A stretch of DNA of 8,245 bases from JBAXBF01 sp034429745 (lineage in GTDB: Bacteria > Chloroflexota > Anaerolineae > Anaerolineales > DRKV01), in the NCBI GenBank assembly GCA_034429745.1, contig DAOUFY010000133.1:1-8245 (forward strand). The letters run 5' to 3'. Both the position numbers and the translations under genes were made by a program. Positions 1-7,027 of this stretch are shown here, one piece after another. Within the stretch, counting starts at the first letter, position 1. The number at the start of each line of letters is the position of its first letter. The notes beneath the pieces are model-generated. The model was given only the letters and a program-made list of their open reading frames with translations. It had not been told where the DNA came from and did not search any database.

Positions 1-1089
1 TGTAATTTTTTGTATTATTTCTTCATCAAAAGAATCTAGTGGTTTTTCATAACGCTTTTTTCCAACGCTATAATTTATTAACACTGGCACTTGTTTAGCC
101 TGCCGAATAGTTTGCTTTAACTCGCGATCAAAGTGCGTCTCCCAGGCGCGTTCCACCCGCAAGGCACTGCTGCCCTTTTTAGGGCTTTTGGCTAATAAGC
201 TGCTGCAAGCCGGGCAGTTCCAAGCCTCGCGTACGCTGCCGTCTTCTTTATCAACTGCCACATCCCAAAAGATCATTTCTTGTCCGCAGTTCGGGCAGAC
301 AAACACATCCGACCAGACCGTATAATTTATTTTGCCCTTTACGCGGTTGGGGTCATCACAGTGCGGGTGCCAGGTTTCATACATCCAGCCGCATTCCTGC
401 TCCACCTCTTTTAAAATCCGTTTGGCTTTGCGCTCAAACGCAGCTGCATCTACCGGGGTGTTGTAATTGTAGGCAATGAAGGTGGCAGCCGGTGAAAGGT
501 CATTCAGCACAGCTTTGCGTGCCCCCAAACGCGAGATGGCTTTGTCCCCATCCCAAATCACTCCCTCCTCATCCACTCGGTACCCCAAGCTTTCCACCGT
601 TTTCTTATCACCGCACAATTGGGCAGCCACGCCGGTCATACCCGTGCCGCAGAATCCGTCAAAAACGATATCGCCCGGGTCGGTGTAATGCAGAATATAA
701 CGCATGATGGCTCTATGCGGCACTTTGGTATGGTAAGAATGGGCGTTGTAAATCGGGTCATTCTTGCCTTCCGAAACGTCCGCCGCAAAGGGTTCGCGCT
801 GGTATTTTTCTTCTTTTAAGCCAAGTTTCTGCCGAATCTCTTCGCGTTCCCGCTGCCACTGTTCTATGATCTTCGGCAGAAAGGGATTCGGACAAGCAGT
901 GTAGTAGGGGGGATCGGAGAGCGCCAAAATGTCCTCATCTGTACCGATGGGAAAACCTTCGATGCTGCGAAATTCAGGATCTTTTAAGTACTCTGCCAAT
1001 CGGCGGCGGTACTCCTCGCGTTTGGCTTGCTCTTCAGGCGACATTGCATTGTTTGTTTGGGGAATCAGCTCGGGTTGATATTCAGTCAT
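1..1089 (-). CDS. pglXI: beta-class DNA methyltransferase with zinc ribbon, PglXI-like (3' end outside window)
   Basis: The first 363 residues of an S-adenosylmethionine-dependent DNA methyltransferase are present. The frame stays open to position 1, so the C-terminus is cut by the window edge. Catalytic motif IV is ALSDPPYY (56-63, DPPY at 59-62), typical of amino-methyltransferases making N6-adenine or N4-cytosine. The SAM-binding motif I, DGFCGTG (144-150), comes after it, and NDLSP (196-200) supplies the acidic residue that follows. Motif IV before motif I marks the beta class. Two CxxC pairs (C265/C268 and C292/C295) form a zinc ribbon inserted after the SAM domain, as in the zinc-ribbon methylases of type 3 BREX. 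I see no classical DUF1156-type N-terminus. An SD AAGGTGA four bases before the ATG supports the start. In BREX the methylase marks host DNA as self and is needed for exclusion. The order after brxF and brxC supports PglXI, but a solitary or other-system methylase is possible. Confidence 0.8.
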   Translation of the reverse strand, partial: MTEYQPELIPQTNNAMSPEEQAKREEYRRRLAEYLKDPEFRSIEGFPIGTDEDILALSDPPYYTACPNPFLPKIIEQWQREREEIRQKLGLKEEKYQREPFAADVSEGKNDPIYNAHSYHTKVPHRAIMRYILHYTDPGDIVFDGFCGTGMTGVAAQLCGDKKTVESLGYRVDEEGVIWDGDKAISRLGARKAVLNDLSPAATFIAYNYNTPVDAAAFERKAKRILKEVEQECGWMYETWHPHCDDPNRVKGKINYTVWSDVFVCPNCGQEMIFWDVAVDKEDGSVREAWNCPACSSLLAKSPKKGSSALRVERAWETHFDRELKQTIRQAKQVPVLINYSVGKKRYEKPLDSFDEEIIQKIT

Positions 1090-1093
1090 AGAT

Positions 1094-1100
1094 TCACCTT
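1094..1100 (-). promoter_or_regulatory. ribosome binding site of the methyltransferase
   Basis: The minus strand reads AAGGTGA, four bases before the ATG at 1089. It supports this start and shows the gene has its own efficient initiation site despite the larger gap upstream. Confidence 0.7.
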
Positions 1101-1129
1101 ATGGTCAAAATAATTTATCAATAATTCCA

Positions 1130-1336
1130 TCATTTCTTCAAATAACTACATTTGCGCAAAATAGCCCAGGCATAGGTCGTGCGGTCATCGGCGCACACAT
1201 CATGATGATCTTCTGGACCATTCAAAACCGCGCCAGTCTGGATCTTCTGAACGGCTTTTTCAAGGTTCATACGCTGTATGGGGTATTCCTCTGCGTAAAT
1301 AAGGGTAATTATCGGGCAATTTCCTTTCAGCATCAC
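1130..1336 (-). CDS. doubtful small hypothetical protein, 68 codons
   Basis: I do not recognise this product. It is the longest minus-strand frame in the only sizeable gap of the window, between brxC and the methyltransferase. It would encode up to 68 residues from a GTG start, or 67 from the ATG directly after it. A TAG stop immediately precedes the GTG, so the frame cannot extend upstream. The C-terminal part is polar, with H44, H45, C48 and C63, followed by a basic tail. Against it: neither start has a good SD (AGGTG abuts the ATG), and it ends in TGA whereas the five complete neighbours end in TAA. It could be a real small gene, the 3' part of a frameshifted gene, or noise. An overlapping 41-codon frame at 1260-1385, opening with TTG, is a plausible 5' part. 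Confidence 0.35.
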   Translation of the reverse strand: MMLKGNCPIITLIYAEEYPIQRMNLEKAVQKIQTGAVLNGPEDHHDVCADDRTTYAWAILRKCSYLKK

Positions 1337-1385
1337 CTACTTCTGTGGGATTGGGGAATGAACTTTTTATTCTTTCGTTTACCAA
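1260..1385 (-). other. possible 5' fragment of a broken or frameshifted small gene
   Basis: A 41-codon frame opens with TTG 14 bases after the orphan AGGAGG and ends in TGA. It overlaps the 68-codon frame in a different phase. One extra base, or a +1 shift, anywhere in the overlap (for example at the CCCC at 1280-1283) would join the two into a product of roughly 85 residues. I recognise neither half. It is listed so that the whole 320-base gap is accounted for: apart from these two frames, the orphan SD and the methyltransferase SD, I see nothing in it. Confidence 0.25.
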
Positions 1386-1399
1386 AGTCTGCCGCCCGA

Positions 1400-1405
1400 C
1401 CTCCT
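1400..1405 (-). promoter_or_regulatory. orphan Shine-Dalgarno AGGAGG after brxC
   Basis: The minus strand reads AGGAGG four bases after the brxC stop, the strongest SD core in the window. No ATG or GTG follows at usable distance. The first candidate is a TTG at 1385, 14 bases on, opening a 41-codon frame that ends at 1260. It may be the remnant start signal of a broken gene, or chance. Confidence 0.4.
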
Positions 1406-1409
1406 AGGG

Positions 1410-4400
1410 TTATTGATCCAATGTCAGGCGTATATTACCAGCATCAAAGCCACGCATCTGCTGGTCTAAAAATTGTTTGAAACGATTCTGCAGTTCTTCA
1501 CGTGTGCAGGGCAGCCCTCCGGCTTTCAATGCTTGCAGCAGTGCCTCTACCGGCAACGTTATTGCCTGAATACCGCGCAAGGCTTGGATGGCTGACGGAA
1601 CAAAATTTGACGGTAAGGTTTCTTCATCATCGCTTTGCTGCAAAAATTCCTCCAACGGTTTGCGCTCGGCTGCCGACATGGCTTTAAGGCTGTTTTGGGC
1701 AGTAGCACTGTTCAAGTTGTCTCGCAGAGCTTTGCGCCAATTTTTAAGCAGGTCGCTCAATTTCTCATCCAATTGTTGAATCAACACCTCTGCATGAATG
1801 GGAGTGCGAAATTGCGCAGGTCGCAGTTTACAGTAGGGGCAGGTCGGTGAATCGTTCAGCAAGCCTTCATGGAATTCGCGGCATGAAATCAAGTCAGTAA
1901 GCTGCTTCTTCCATACTTCAAAATCACCGCTGCGCGTCAATAAATCTATCCTTGAAAGTTCGCGCATGGATTCAAAACGCACATCCTGGTAAAGCCGCTG
2001 ACGTATATCATCGCCGCTGCCTGCGAGAACCATTTTACGGTGCAGTTCACTGTAGCTGACGATATATTCTTGCTTTAAATTGGTCAGTTCGCGGAGTAAA
2101 GCCTGCAGATCTAAAGCTGCTTTGCCCTTACCAAACTGACGGATTGTATCCAGCGTGTTTTTCTTGACTTGGCGGGCATGCTGTGTCCATTCATGCTCCT
2201 CTGATAGGTTAGCCTGAGCTTCGGCAAGATATGTGGCGTAGGAATGAATTTGATTGACGGCATCTAAAAGCTGACGTACCCGTTGAACGGTGTGGCGATA
2301 TTCCAAATATTCTTGGATTTGCTCGGGGGTAATGCGCAAGTTTCGCAATTTTCCAACAGCGTTGTATTTCGTCAATTCCTCTAAAAATTGTTTGTAGCCC
2401 CGCAGGCTGGGCAAAATATCTGTGGTGGAAAGAGAAACATCCGGCGCGTTACTATCCACGACATGGCCTCGTTCTACTACATAAGTTAACCGATCAGTAA
2501 AAATTGGTTCGTTCCATAGCTGCAAGCCCTGTTCCAAATGGCTTTGCAGCTTTACGACCATATCTAATTCTGCTTGGACCTTTTTCTGCAGCTCGGTTAC
2601 TGCATTTTCACGCGTATTCTCATCGCGTATCAAGCCGGGCTGCAGCTCCAACCCTTCGAAAATCATCACCCATAAGTTGAGAGGCAATGTCTGCGGGCGT
2701 TTATAAAACCGGAAGTTGATGATATTGTTCAGGGGTAACGTTAAGGCGCGTTCTATTGAACTAGCATCCAATTCTTCGCGGCCATCCACATTAAGAACAA
2801 TATCGCCATGATAAACCAATGACAACAGCACTACAGCAACCCATTCTGGTTCTAATTTGAATTTCACGTCTTTCTCCAGCGGCTGAATGCCTCCTGAAAC
2901 AACTTCAATCACTTCACTGCGATTGACCACTTGCCCATCAGGTTTATCGGTAAGTAGCTTGAGAAAATATTTTGCATATAGGGATTCGTGTGGGCGTAAT
3001 TTGCCCTGTCCATCTACAATGCCCAACCCCTCCAATACTCCAGTACCCAATTGTGAAGTGCGCCCGCAAATGCGGCGAATGGCTTCCATAGCCGTGTTGG
3101 CACGCGCAGTTTCACTCACAAAGTGACTCAATCGAGTAAACTTTGGATAGTCCGGGTAGCGGTCTTCAAACTCCGGCGAGATTAAGTACGAGGAAACAAG
3201 GCGGATAAGCTCCTCAAGACTTTTACTGTCGGTACTATGCATGCGCCTCAAGACGGATGGAATGGGCTCGTCTATACCCTGATAAATCACATGCAGTTTT
3301 TCTAAGAAATGAGCTTGCAGCCATTGGATTAAATTGCGCAAATGGGTTTCAGCTTTGTCGGCATATTCTCTGCGGTATTCGACAGATTCAATAGCCATAG
3401 AGCGCGCGCCGGCATATTGGCGAATTTTTTCTTCAAATTCGTGATCCAATCCTGCAAGGTAGAAAATCACTTCATCGGGCAATTTCTGATCATTAAAGGC
3501 GCGTTTTGAAAATGGCGGAAGGAAGTAAATATAAAAATCCCGCGGCGGTTGGGCAGTCGTTCGCTCATCCGGTGGACCAAAGAACAAATAGCCGGGGCGG
3601 GTTACTTTATGTTCAGCCCACGGCAATTCATAGAACCAGATGCTATATCCCGTCAGATAGGTGGTGTCGCTGAGGTTGAGAGCCTGCCGCAATGCATCAA
3701 AATAATAGATATTAAGGTCTTCTCTATCCAAGAATTCACCGCGTTCATGAATTTTCTGATCGAAATCTACCACCTTTTTTAAATCTAAGTAATATTGATT
3801 ATTTTCAGGGTTATAAGACAAAAATTGCCCTTGCACAGTCTTCATCATCTCTTTTAGGGCAACCTGAACCTGATCCAACAAAAAGTCAGCCGTATTCATC
3901 TCAGATGGCAGAGGCAGAAAAAGACACAAGCCATCGCGCAGCCCCTCTGCAGTTACACCAAGCGGCAGAAAAATATCACTAGTGGCAAGCCGCTGCACAC
4001 TCAGCCCTCGAATGATGCGGATTGCCATATCTTTAAGGTTGGGGCGAGTGTAGGAATTTTGGATAATTCCTTCTAAGATATTGCTTTTTTGAATGACAAG
4101 GGCGATATCATCAATGCTGCGTAAACTGGGATCGTCCTGGATCAATTTCCAATAATGATCATAAGAAATCAAGCCGGGCTGATCTGAGGGAACTTCCTCA
4201 TTCATTATCGAACGAATGGCGGTGCTGAATGTTTTCAACACCTGACGTTTTTCGGCAATTGCCAAGTTTTCAAACACTTCCACATAAACCGGATGAATAG
4301 GAAATAGGTTGACATATTCTTCTAAACGGTCAGCCATGGATTTATACAAGGGCGCAAATTTTCTCAAATGATCGTTAATTTGAGCTTTCTGCGCATCTGT

Positions 4401-5186
4401 TTTTTTAAGCAAGCGTTGGGTAACTACAAAGGTAATATCTTCCCGCGCAATATTAATTTGTTCAAAACGGTCTTTAACGCGGCGAAGCTGTTCTGCTACA
4501 AAACTGAAGCGAGGGTTTTCAAACAAGGTTTCCTGCAAACCGCCTAAAAAGCGGAATGGACAGGATGCAGCGACCTCACCTAATTCTCGCAGGAAGCCCA
4601 GGTCGAGTATCAAATCGCGCTGTTCGCGCGAGCGCAAGTAATCCAACAATTCATCAACGACTAATAACAGCCCCATGCCGGGATATTTTTCCTGGAACAC
4701 TGCTACGGCTTGGATGATAGATGTCTTGTTATTGTTAACTTGGTCAGCCGGGGGAAACACAAAAGAAATGCCCCGAGAATTTAATGCAGTTTGCAGCTCA
4801 TCCAATAAAATATCGCGCAGACTACGGGTTACACTTCCAATTTCGACGCGCACCACTTTAAATTTACCTGCTAAGCAAGTGGCAGCATCCTTAACTCGTT
4901 CATTGGTTAGATGATCCTTTAGTTCAGCTCTTTCCGCAACCGCAGATATCACAGACATTAAATGACTTTTGCCGGTGCCATAATTCCCGACGATTAAGAC
5001 GCCTTTGTTATCTTGCGGCTTTTCAATTTGCAATTTTGGAAAAGCCATATCAATGAGTTTATTCGCCATAGCATCGGATATAACATAGGACTGTACAAGG
5101 GTTTTCGCCGCAGACTCTTTCTCCGCATCTCGCAACTGAATGATGGTTTCAATAGGTGTAAACTGAATAAGGTCTCGATACAGCAT
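1410..5186 (-). CDS. brxC: BrxC/PglY-like P-loop ATPase (probable DUF6079 family)
   Basis: This 1258-residue cytoplasmic ATPase is the largest gene here and the likely motor or scaffold of the BREX-like module. Walker A is GNYGTGKS (67-74). Walker B is LLLVVDE (173-179), with D178 and E179 the expected metal and catalytic acids. A conserved block GGLQETLFENPRF (215-227), followed by RRVKDRFEQ (235-243), resembles the sensor region of DUF499/BrxC/PglY ATPases. The long middle is helical. A heptad-like charged stretch at roughly 940-1060 could be coiled coil. Near the C-terminus C1102, H1106, C1116 and C1119 (C-x3-H-x9-C-x2-C) form a likely zinc site. Length fits BrxC/PglY, about 1100-1300 residues. 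An AAGGAG sits 11 bases before the ATG and overlaps the brxF stop, so the two genes are likely translated from one message. Family members are required for BREX exclusion, but their mechanism is unclear. It could instead be named only DUF6079. Confidence 0.8.
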   Translation of the reverse strand: MLYRDLIQFTPIETIIQLRDAEKESAAKTLVQSYVISDAMANKLIDMAFPKLQIEKPQDNKGVLIVGNYGTGKSHLMSVISAVAERAELKDHLTNERVKDAATCLAGKFKVVRVEIGSVTRSLRDILLDELQTALNSRGISFVFPPADQVNNNKTSIIQAVAVFQEKYPGMGLLLVVDELLDYLRSREQRDLILDLGFLRELGEVAASCPFRFLGGLQETLFENPRFSFVAEQLRRVKDRFEQINIAREDITFVVTQRLLKKTDAQKAQINDHLRKFAPLYKSMADRLEEYVNLFPIHPVYVEVFENLAIAEKRQVLKTFSTAIRSIMNEEVPSDQPGLISYDHYWKLIQDDPSLRSIDDIALVIQKSNILEGIIQNSYTRPNLKDMAIRIIRGLSVQRLATSDIFLPLGVTAEGLRDGLCLFLPLPSEMNTADFLLDQVQVALKEMMKTVQGQFLSYNPENNQYYLDLKKVVDFDQKIHERGEFLDREDLNIYYFDALRQALNLSDTTYLTGYSIWFYELPWAEHKVTRPGYLFFGPPDERTTAQPPRDFYIYFLPPFSKRAFNDQKLPDEVIFYLAGLDHEFEEKIRQYAGARSMAIESVEYRREYADKAETHLRNLIQWLQAHFLEKLHVIYQGIDEPIPSVLRRMHSTDSKSLEELIRLVSSYLISPEFEDRYPDYPKFTRLSHFVSETARANTAMEAIRRICGRTSQLGTGVLEGLGIVDGQGKLRPHESLYAKYFLKLLTDKPDGQVVNRSEVIEVVSGGIQPLEKDVKFKLEPEWVAVVLLSLVYHGDIVLNVDGREELDASSIERALTLPLNNIINFRFYKRPQTLPLNLWVMIFEGLELQPGLIRDENTRENAVTELQKKVQAELDMVVKLQSHLEQGLQLWNEPIFTDRLTYVVERGHVVDSNAPDVSLSTTDILPSLRGYKQFLEELTKYNAVGKLRNLRITPEQIQEYLEYRHTVQRVRQLLDAVNQIHSYATYLAEAQANLSEEHEWTQHARQVKKNTLDTIRQFGKGKAALDLQALLRELTNLKQEYIVSYSELHRKMVLAGSGDDIRQRLYQDVRFESMRELSRIDLLTRSGDFEVWKKQLTDLISCREFHEGLLNDSPTCPYCKLRPAQFRTPIHAEVLIQQLDEKLSDLLKNWRKALRDNLNSATAQNSLKAMSAAERKPLEEFLQQSDDEETLPSNFVPSAIQALRGIQAITLPVEALLQALKAGGLPCTREELQNRFKQFLDQQMRGFDAGNIRLTLDQ

Positions 5187-5197
5187 ATATTAAGACA

Positions 5198-5203
5198 CTC
5201 CTT
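5198..5203 (-). promoter_or_regulatory. ribosome binding site of the BrxC-like gene
   Basis: The minus strand reads AAGGAG, 11 bases before the ATG at 5186, and it overlaps the brxF stop codon at 5202-5204. The spacing is slightly long but usable. The overlap indicates that brxF and brxC share a transcript. Confidence 0.7.
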
Positions 5204-5666
5204 ATGCACCAAAGATCGGGCAAATGCATATTTGAGGCTGAATTAGTATATCAGAAATCTTCCATACTCGATAATGATGATGTTCTGGAACAGCATAAGT
5301 AAGGGTATCTGAAAAATATTCTCCAAGCCAAAGAACAATCATCTTTTTTGAACGAGCCATTTGGCGTATCAAGGTAAACACATCAATGCCAAGCGAGGGA
5401 TGAAATAAGAGATCAGGTTGAGCTAATAGGATAGGTTCTTCATCTAATTCTCGGATAAAATTCTTCAACCATTCTTGGGCAAATTTGCCACGTTCGGTAT
5501 TTAGATTTTTTATTAACTCGCCGCTCAATGCTCTGCTTACATTAAGGCACTTCACACCTAAAGATTGGATTTTTTCTGAAATTTCATCCAAAACTTGAGT
5601 TTTTGGATTTACAAGGATCAAGCAATCATAAGGTTGTGCTAGCAATGATTCGATAGTGGGTTTCAT
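5202..5666 (-). CDS. brxF: BrxF-like protein of a type 3 BREX system, degenerate P-loop
   Basis: This 154-residue protein matches the size, position and overall pattern of BrxF, the small P-loop protein that opens type 3 BREX operons. It has an early hydrophobic strand CLILV (15-19), a middle segment DEEPILLAQPDLLFHP (75-90), and a late segment MIVLWLGEY (109-117) followed by LTYAVPEHHHYR (122-133). The expected Walker A loop after the first strand is absent: the sequence reads NPKTQVL (20-26) instead of G-x4-GK-T/S. The middle strand lacks the Walker B aspartate, with A82 and Q83 at that place. It is therefore probably not an ATPase, perhaps a structural partner of BrxC. The reading frame is clean across this point, so a sequencing frameshift is unlikely. 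GAGG lies only two bases before the ATG, so translation may depend on coupling to csx15. The family call is by recalled pattern and context. Confidence 0.65.
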   Translation of the reverse strand: MKPTIESLLAQPYDCLILVNPKTQVLDEISEKIQSLGVKCLNVSRALSGELIKNLNTERGKFAQEWLKNFIRELDEEPILLAQPDLLFHPSLGIDVFTLIRQMARSKKMIVLWLGEYFSDTLTYAVPEHHHYRVWKISDILIQPQICICPIFGA

Positions 5667-5675
5667 TTCCTCTTA
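5667..5675 (-). promoter_or_regulatory. csx15 stop / brxF start coupling junction
   Basis: The minus strand reads TAAGAGGAA followed directly by ATG. The csx15 stop, a GAGG and the brxF start are packed into 12 bases. GAGG is only two bases from the ATG, closer than usual, so brxF expression may depend on ribosomes that have just finished csx15. The stop and the start are in the same frame. Confidence 0.6.
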
Positions 5676-6059
5676 GCTTTCCCGCAGCTGCCGAGCTTTA
5701 TCGCGGACTTCCTGCAAGTTAATTAATTCGGCAACTTCATAGCGCAGCGGTATTCCACCTTCAACCGCCCTAAGGCGAATGATGGTGGGAAAGTAACCCA
5801 TTCTTCCATGCAATTCTGCCAGAAGCATTGCCGCAATGATATTCAACGCCGGCAAATTAATGATCAGCGGCAAGGTCTGCCAGTCAGCAGGCGTCAGCGG
5901 AACGCTGTTCAACAATTCCTTTAATTGGGCTAAATAAGGTTTTTGATTATCAAATTGAACCGATCGTTCAATCACCTGATCAACCTTTTGTTTGCTCATC
6001 ATTTCAATCTGCTGAACCTGCTCCACAGTAATCGGATGCGAGAAATTGAGCAATAACAT
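5673..6059 (-). CDS. csx15: CRISPR-associated protein Csx15
   Basis: This small soluble 128-residue protein is recognised as Csx15-like from its N-terminus MLLLNFSHPITVEQ (1-14), the central segment LAELHGRMGYFPTIIRLR (80-97) and the end segment RYEVAELINLQ (105-115). Csx15 accompanies type III CRISPR effectors. It is thought to act on the cOA signal, as a binder or sponge or as a ring-nuclease-like off switch, but its exact biochemistry is not settled to my knowledge. No textbook nuclease motif is visible. An SD AAGGTGA seven bases before the ATG supports the start. It lies 37 bases after the Can2-like gene and only six bases before the BrxF-like gene, so it sits at the CRISPR/BREX junction. 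Its TAA stop is in the same frame as the next gene. The family assignment rests on recalled sequence similarity. Confidence 0.8.
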   Translation of the reverse strand: MLLLNFSHPITVEQVQQIEMMSKQKVDQVIERSVQFDNQKPYLAQLKELLNSVPLTPADWQTLPLIINLPALNIIAAMLLAELHGRMGYFPTIIRLRAVEGGIPLRYEVAELINLQEVRDKARQLRES

Positions 6060-6066
6060 TGATGTT

Positions 6067-6073
6067 TCACCTT
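6067..6073 (-). promoter_or_regulatory. ribosome binding site of csx15
   Basis: The minus strand reads AAGGTGA, seven bases before the ATG at 6059. It lies in the 37-base gap after the Can2-like gene. That gap shows no evident terminator hairpin, so transcription probably continues through. Confidence 0.75.
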
Positions 6074-6096
6074 TCTTTACACTTTGGAATAATAGG

Positions 6097-7017
6097 TTAT
6101 GTTGACTTCATTTTTCTTTTCACTTCATCAACAAGCTTTTTCTTCCATGAATGCTGTCTCAAGTTAGGGCTTAGACTGTTGTATTCCTCTAATGAAATCA
6201 CCGAGATGTCATGGGCATGAGCAAGCTTTTTCTGAGAGGGGCTTGGGTTTCTGCCGGTAATCAAAAAGCGGTGCACATACGTGCCCAAATATTCCCGCTG
6301 AGAGGCCAAAGCTAATTGATCCATTCCCTTTTTAATACTTACTTTTTCCTTATCACCCAACTTAACCTCTGCAATGCCCACTTGATTGCCTAAGCGAAAA
6401 GCCAAGTCAATTTCTAATTGGTTGCCCTCTCCAGCAGGACGAATACCGCTGAGCACCTCAAAACCGGCCTCCTTTAATGTTTCCCCAACGCTTTGCTCAA
6501 AGCCACCGCCATTCGTGAGCTTCCCATTTTCAATATGATACCCTTCTGAGCGATACGATCCCAAATATAATGTGAGATACTCCTCAAGAGTAAACACGTC
6601 CTCCCCCAAGTCATCAACTCCGATCTGCTGCGGCCGTCCATTCTGGACAACATATCTATAAAGACGATTCATGTTTAAGTCAGTTTGATAATAGAGGATA
6701 TTTTTTTGCATATGAGCGGCTAACAGAATGGCAGCGGTGCTCATCATCTTAGTACCGCCGGTAATATTGAACCAGACGTCATCACCCTCTTGGATTTGAT
6801 CCTTGATTTTTTCATAAATCTCATCCATACGGTAAGGGTGAACTTCAAGAAGGTACAATTCAAGCGAAGAGAGGACTTTGCGGATAGAATCTTTTAACCT
6901 AACAGCATAAGTTTGTGTTTTCTTAGTGTAAACAAGCAGCGCTTTTTCAGGGCAATAATGGCGAATAGGAATGTAATTAGGTATCGGCTGTTCTCCGACC
7001 AATGAAACAAGCAGCAT
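6097..7017 (-). CDS. can2: Can2/Card1-type CARF PD-(D/E)XK nuclease (DUF1887-like)
   Basis: This 306-residue protein is a probable cOA-activated, metal-dependent nuclease. Characterised Can2/Card1 proteins bind cA4 in the CARF domain and then nick or degrade DNA and RNA. The CARF domain begins with SLVGEQPIPNYIPI (5-18) and contains the diagnostic NITGGTKMMS (84-93), the ligand-binding loop of this family. The nuclease domain follows with a complete PD-(D/E)XK set: E174 in GGFEQ, D204 in EIDLAF, and E217 and K219 in IAEVK. The catalytic site therefore looks intact. The protein is shorter than Card1, which is about 370 residues by recall, but both domains begin and end sensibly and I see no frameshift. 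An SD AAGGA five bases before the ATG, abutting the preceding stop, supports the start. It lies in an operon between the CARF-HEPN gene and csx15. The family call is strong; DNA versus RNA preference is not predictable. Confidence 0.9.
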   Translation of the reverse strand: MLLVSLVGEQPIPNYIPIRHYCPEKALLVYTKKTQTYAVRLKDSIRKVLSSLELYLLEVHPYRMDEIYEKIKDQIQEGDDVWFNITGGTKMMSTAAILLAAHMQKNILYYQTDLNMNRLYRYVVQNGRPQQIGVDDLGEDVFTLEEYLTLYLGSYRSEGYHIENGKLTNGGGFEQSVGETLKEAGFEVLSGIRPAGEGNQLEIDLAFRLGNQVGIAEVKLGDKEKVSIKKGMDQLALASQREYLGTYVHRFLITGRNPSPSQKKLAHAHDISVISLEEYNSLSPNLRQHSWKKKLVDEVKRKMKST

Positions 7018-7022
7018 GTTTA

Positions 7023-7027
7023 TCCTT
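7023..7027 (-). promoter_or_regulatory. ribosome binding site of the Can2-like gene
   Basis: The minus strand reads AAGGA here, five bases before the ATG at 7017, directly after the TAA of the CARF-HEPN gene at 7028-7030. It fixes the start codon and suggests that the two effector genes are translated together from one message. Confidence 0.75.

Noticed and set aside
68..332. Repeated TATAATTTATT in the methyltransferase gene, at about 68 and 320
   Set aside because: Both copies are coding and give similar short strands (INYSV and INYTV). Two short AT-rich copies are not evidence of a repeat element.
1101..1130. AT-rich stretch before the methyltransferase that could be a promoter
   Set aside because: A TTGATA-like element is present, but no convincing -10 box lies at proper spacing, so I do not call a promoter.
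1256..1260. Five-base homopolymer near the overlapping small frames as the frameshift site
   Set aside because: The upstream frame stops in a TGA that includes base 1260, at the edge of this run, so a slip within the run would come at or after the stop. The CCCC at 1280-1283 is a better candidate.
1202..1480. Plus-strand 92-codon frame spanning the gap and the brxC 3' end
   Set aside because: It runs antisense across the end of a clear gene, shows no recognisable domain pattern, and is the only plus-strand candidate in an otherwise one-strand operon. It is most likely a shadow frame.
4994..5212. Minus-strand 72-codon frame over the brxF/brxC junction
   Set aside because: It overlaps the N-terminus and Walker A region of the BrxC-like protein in another frame, and the brxC start with its SD explains the region better.
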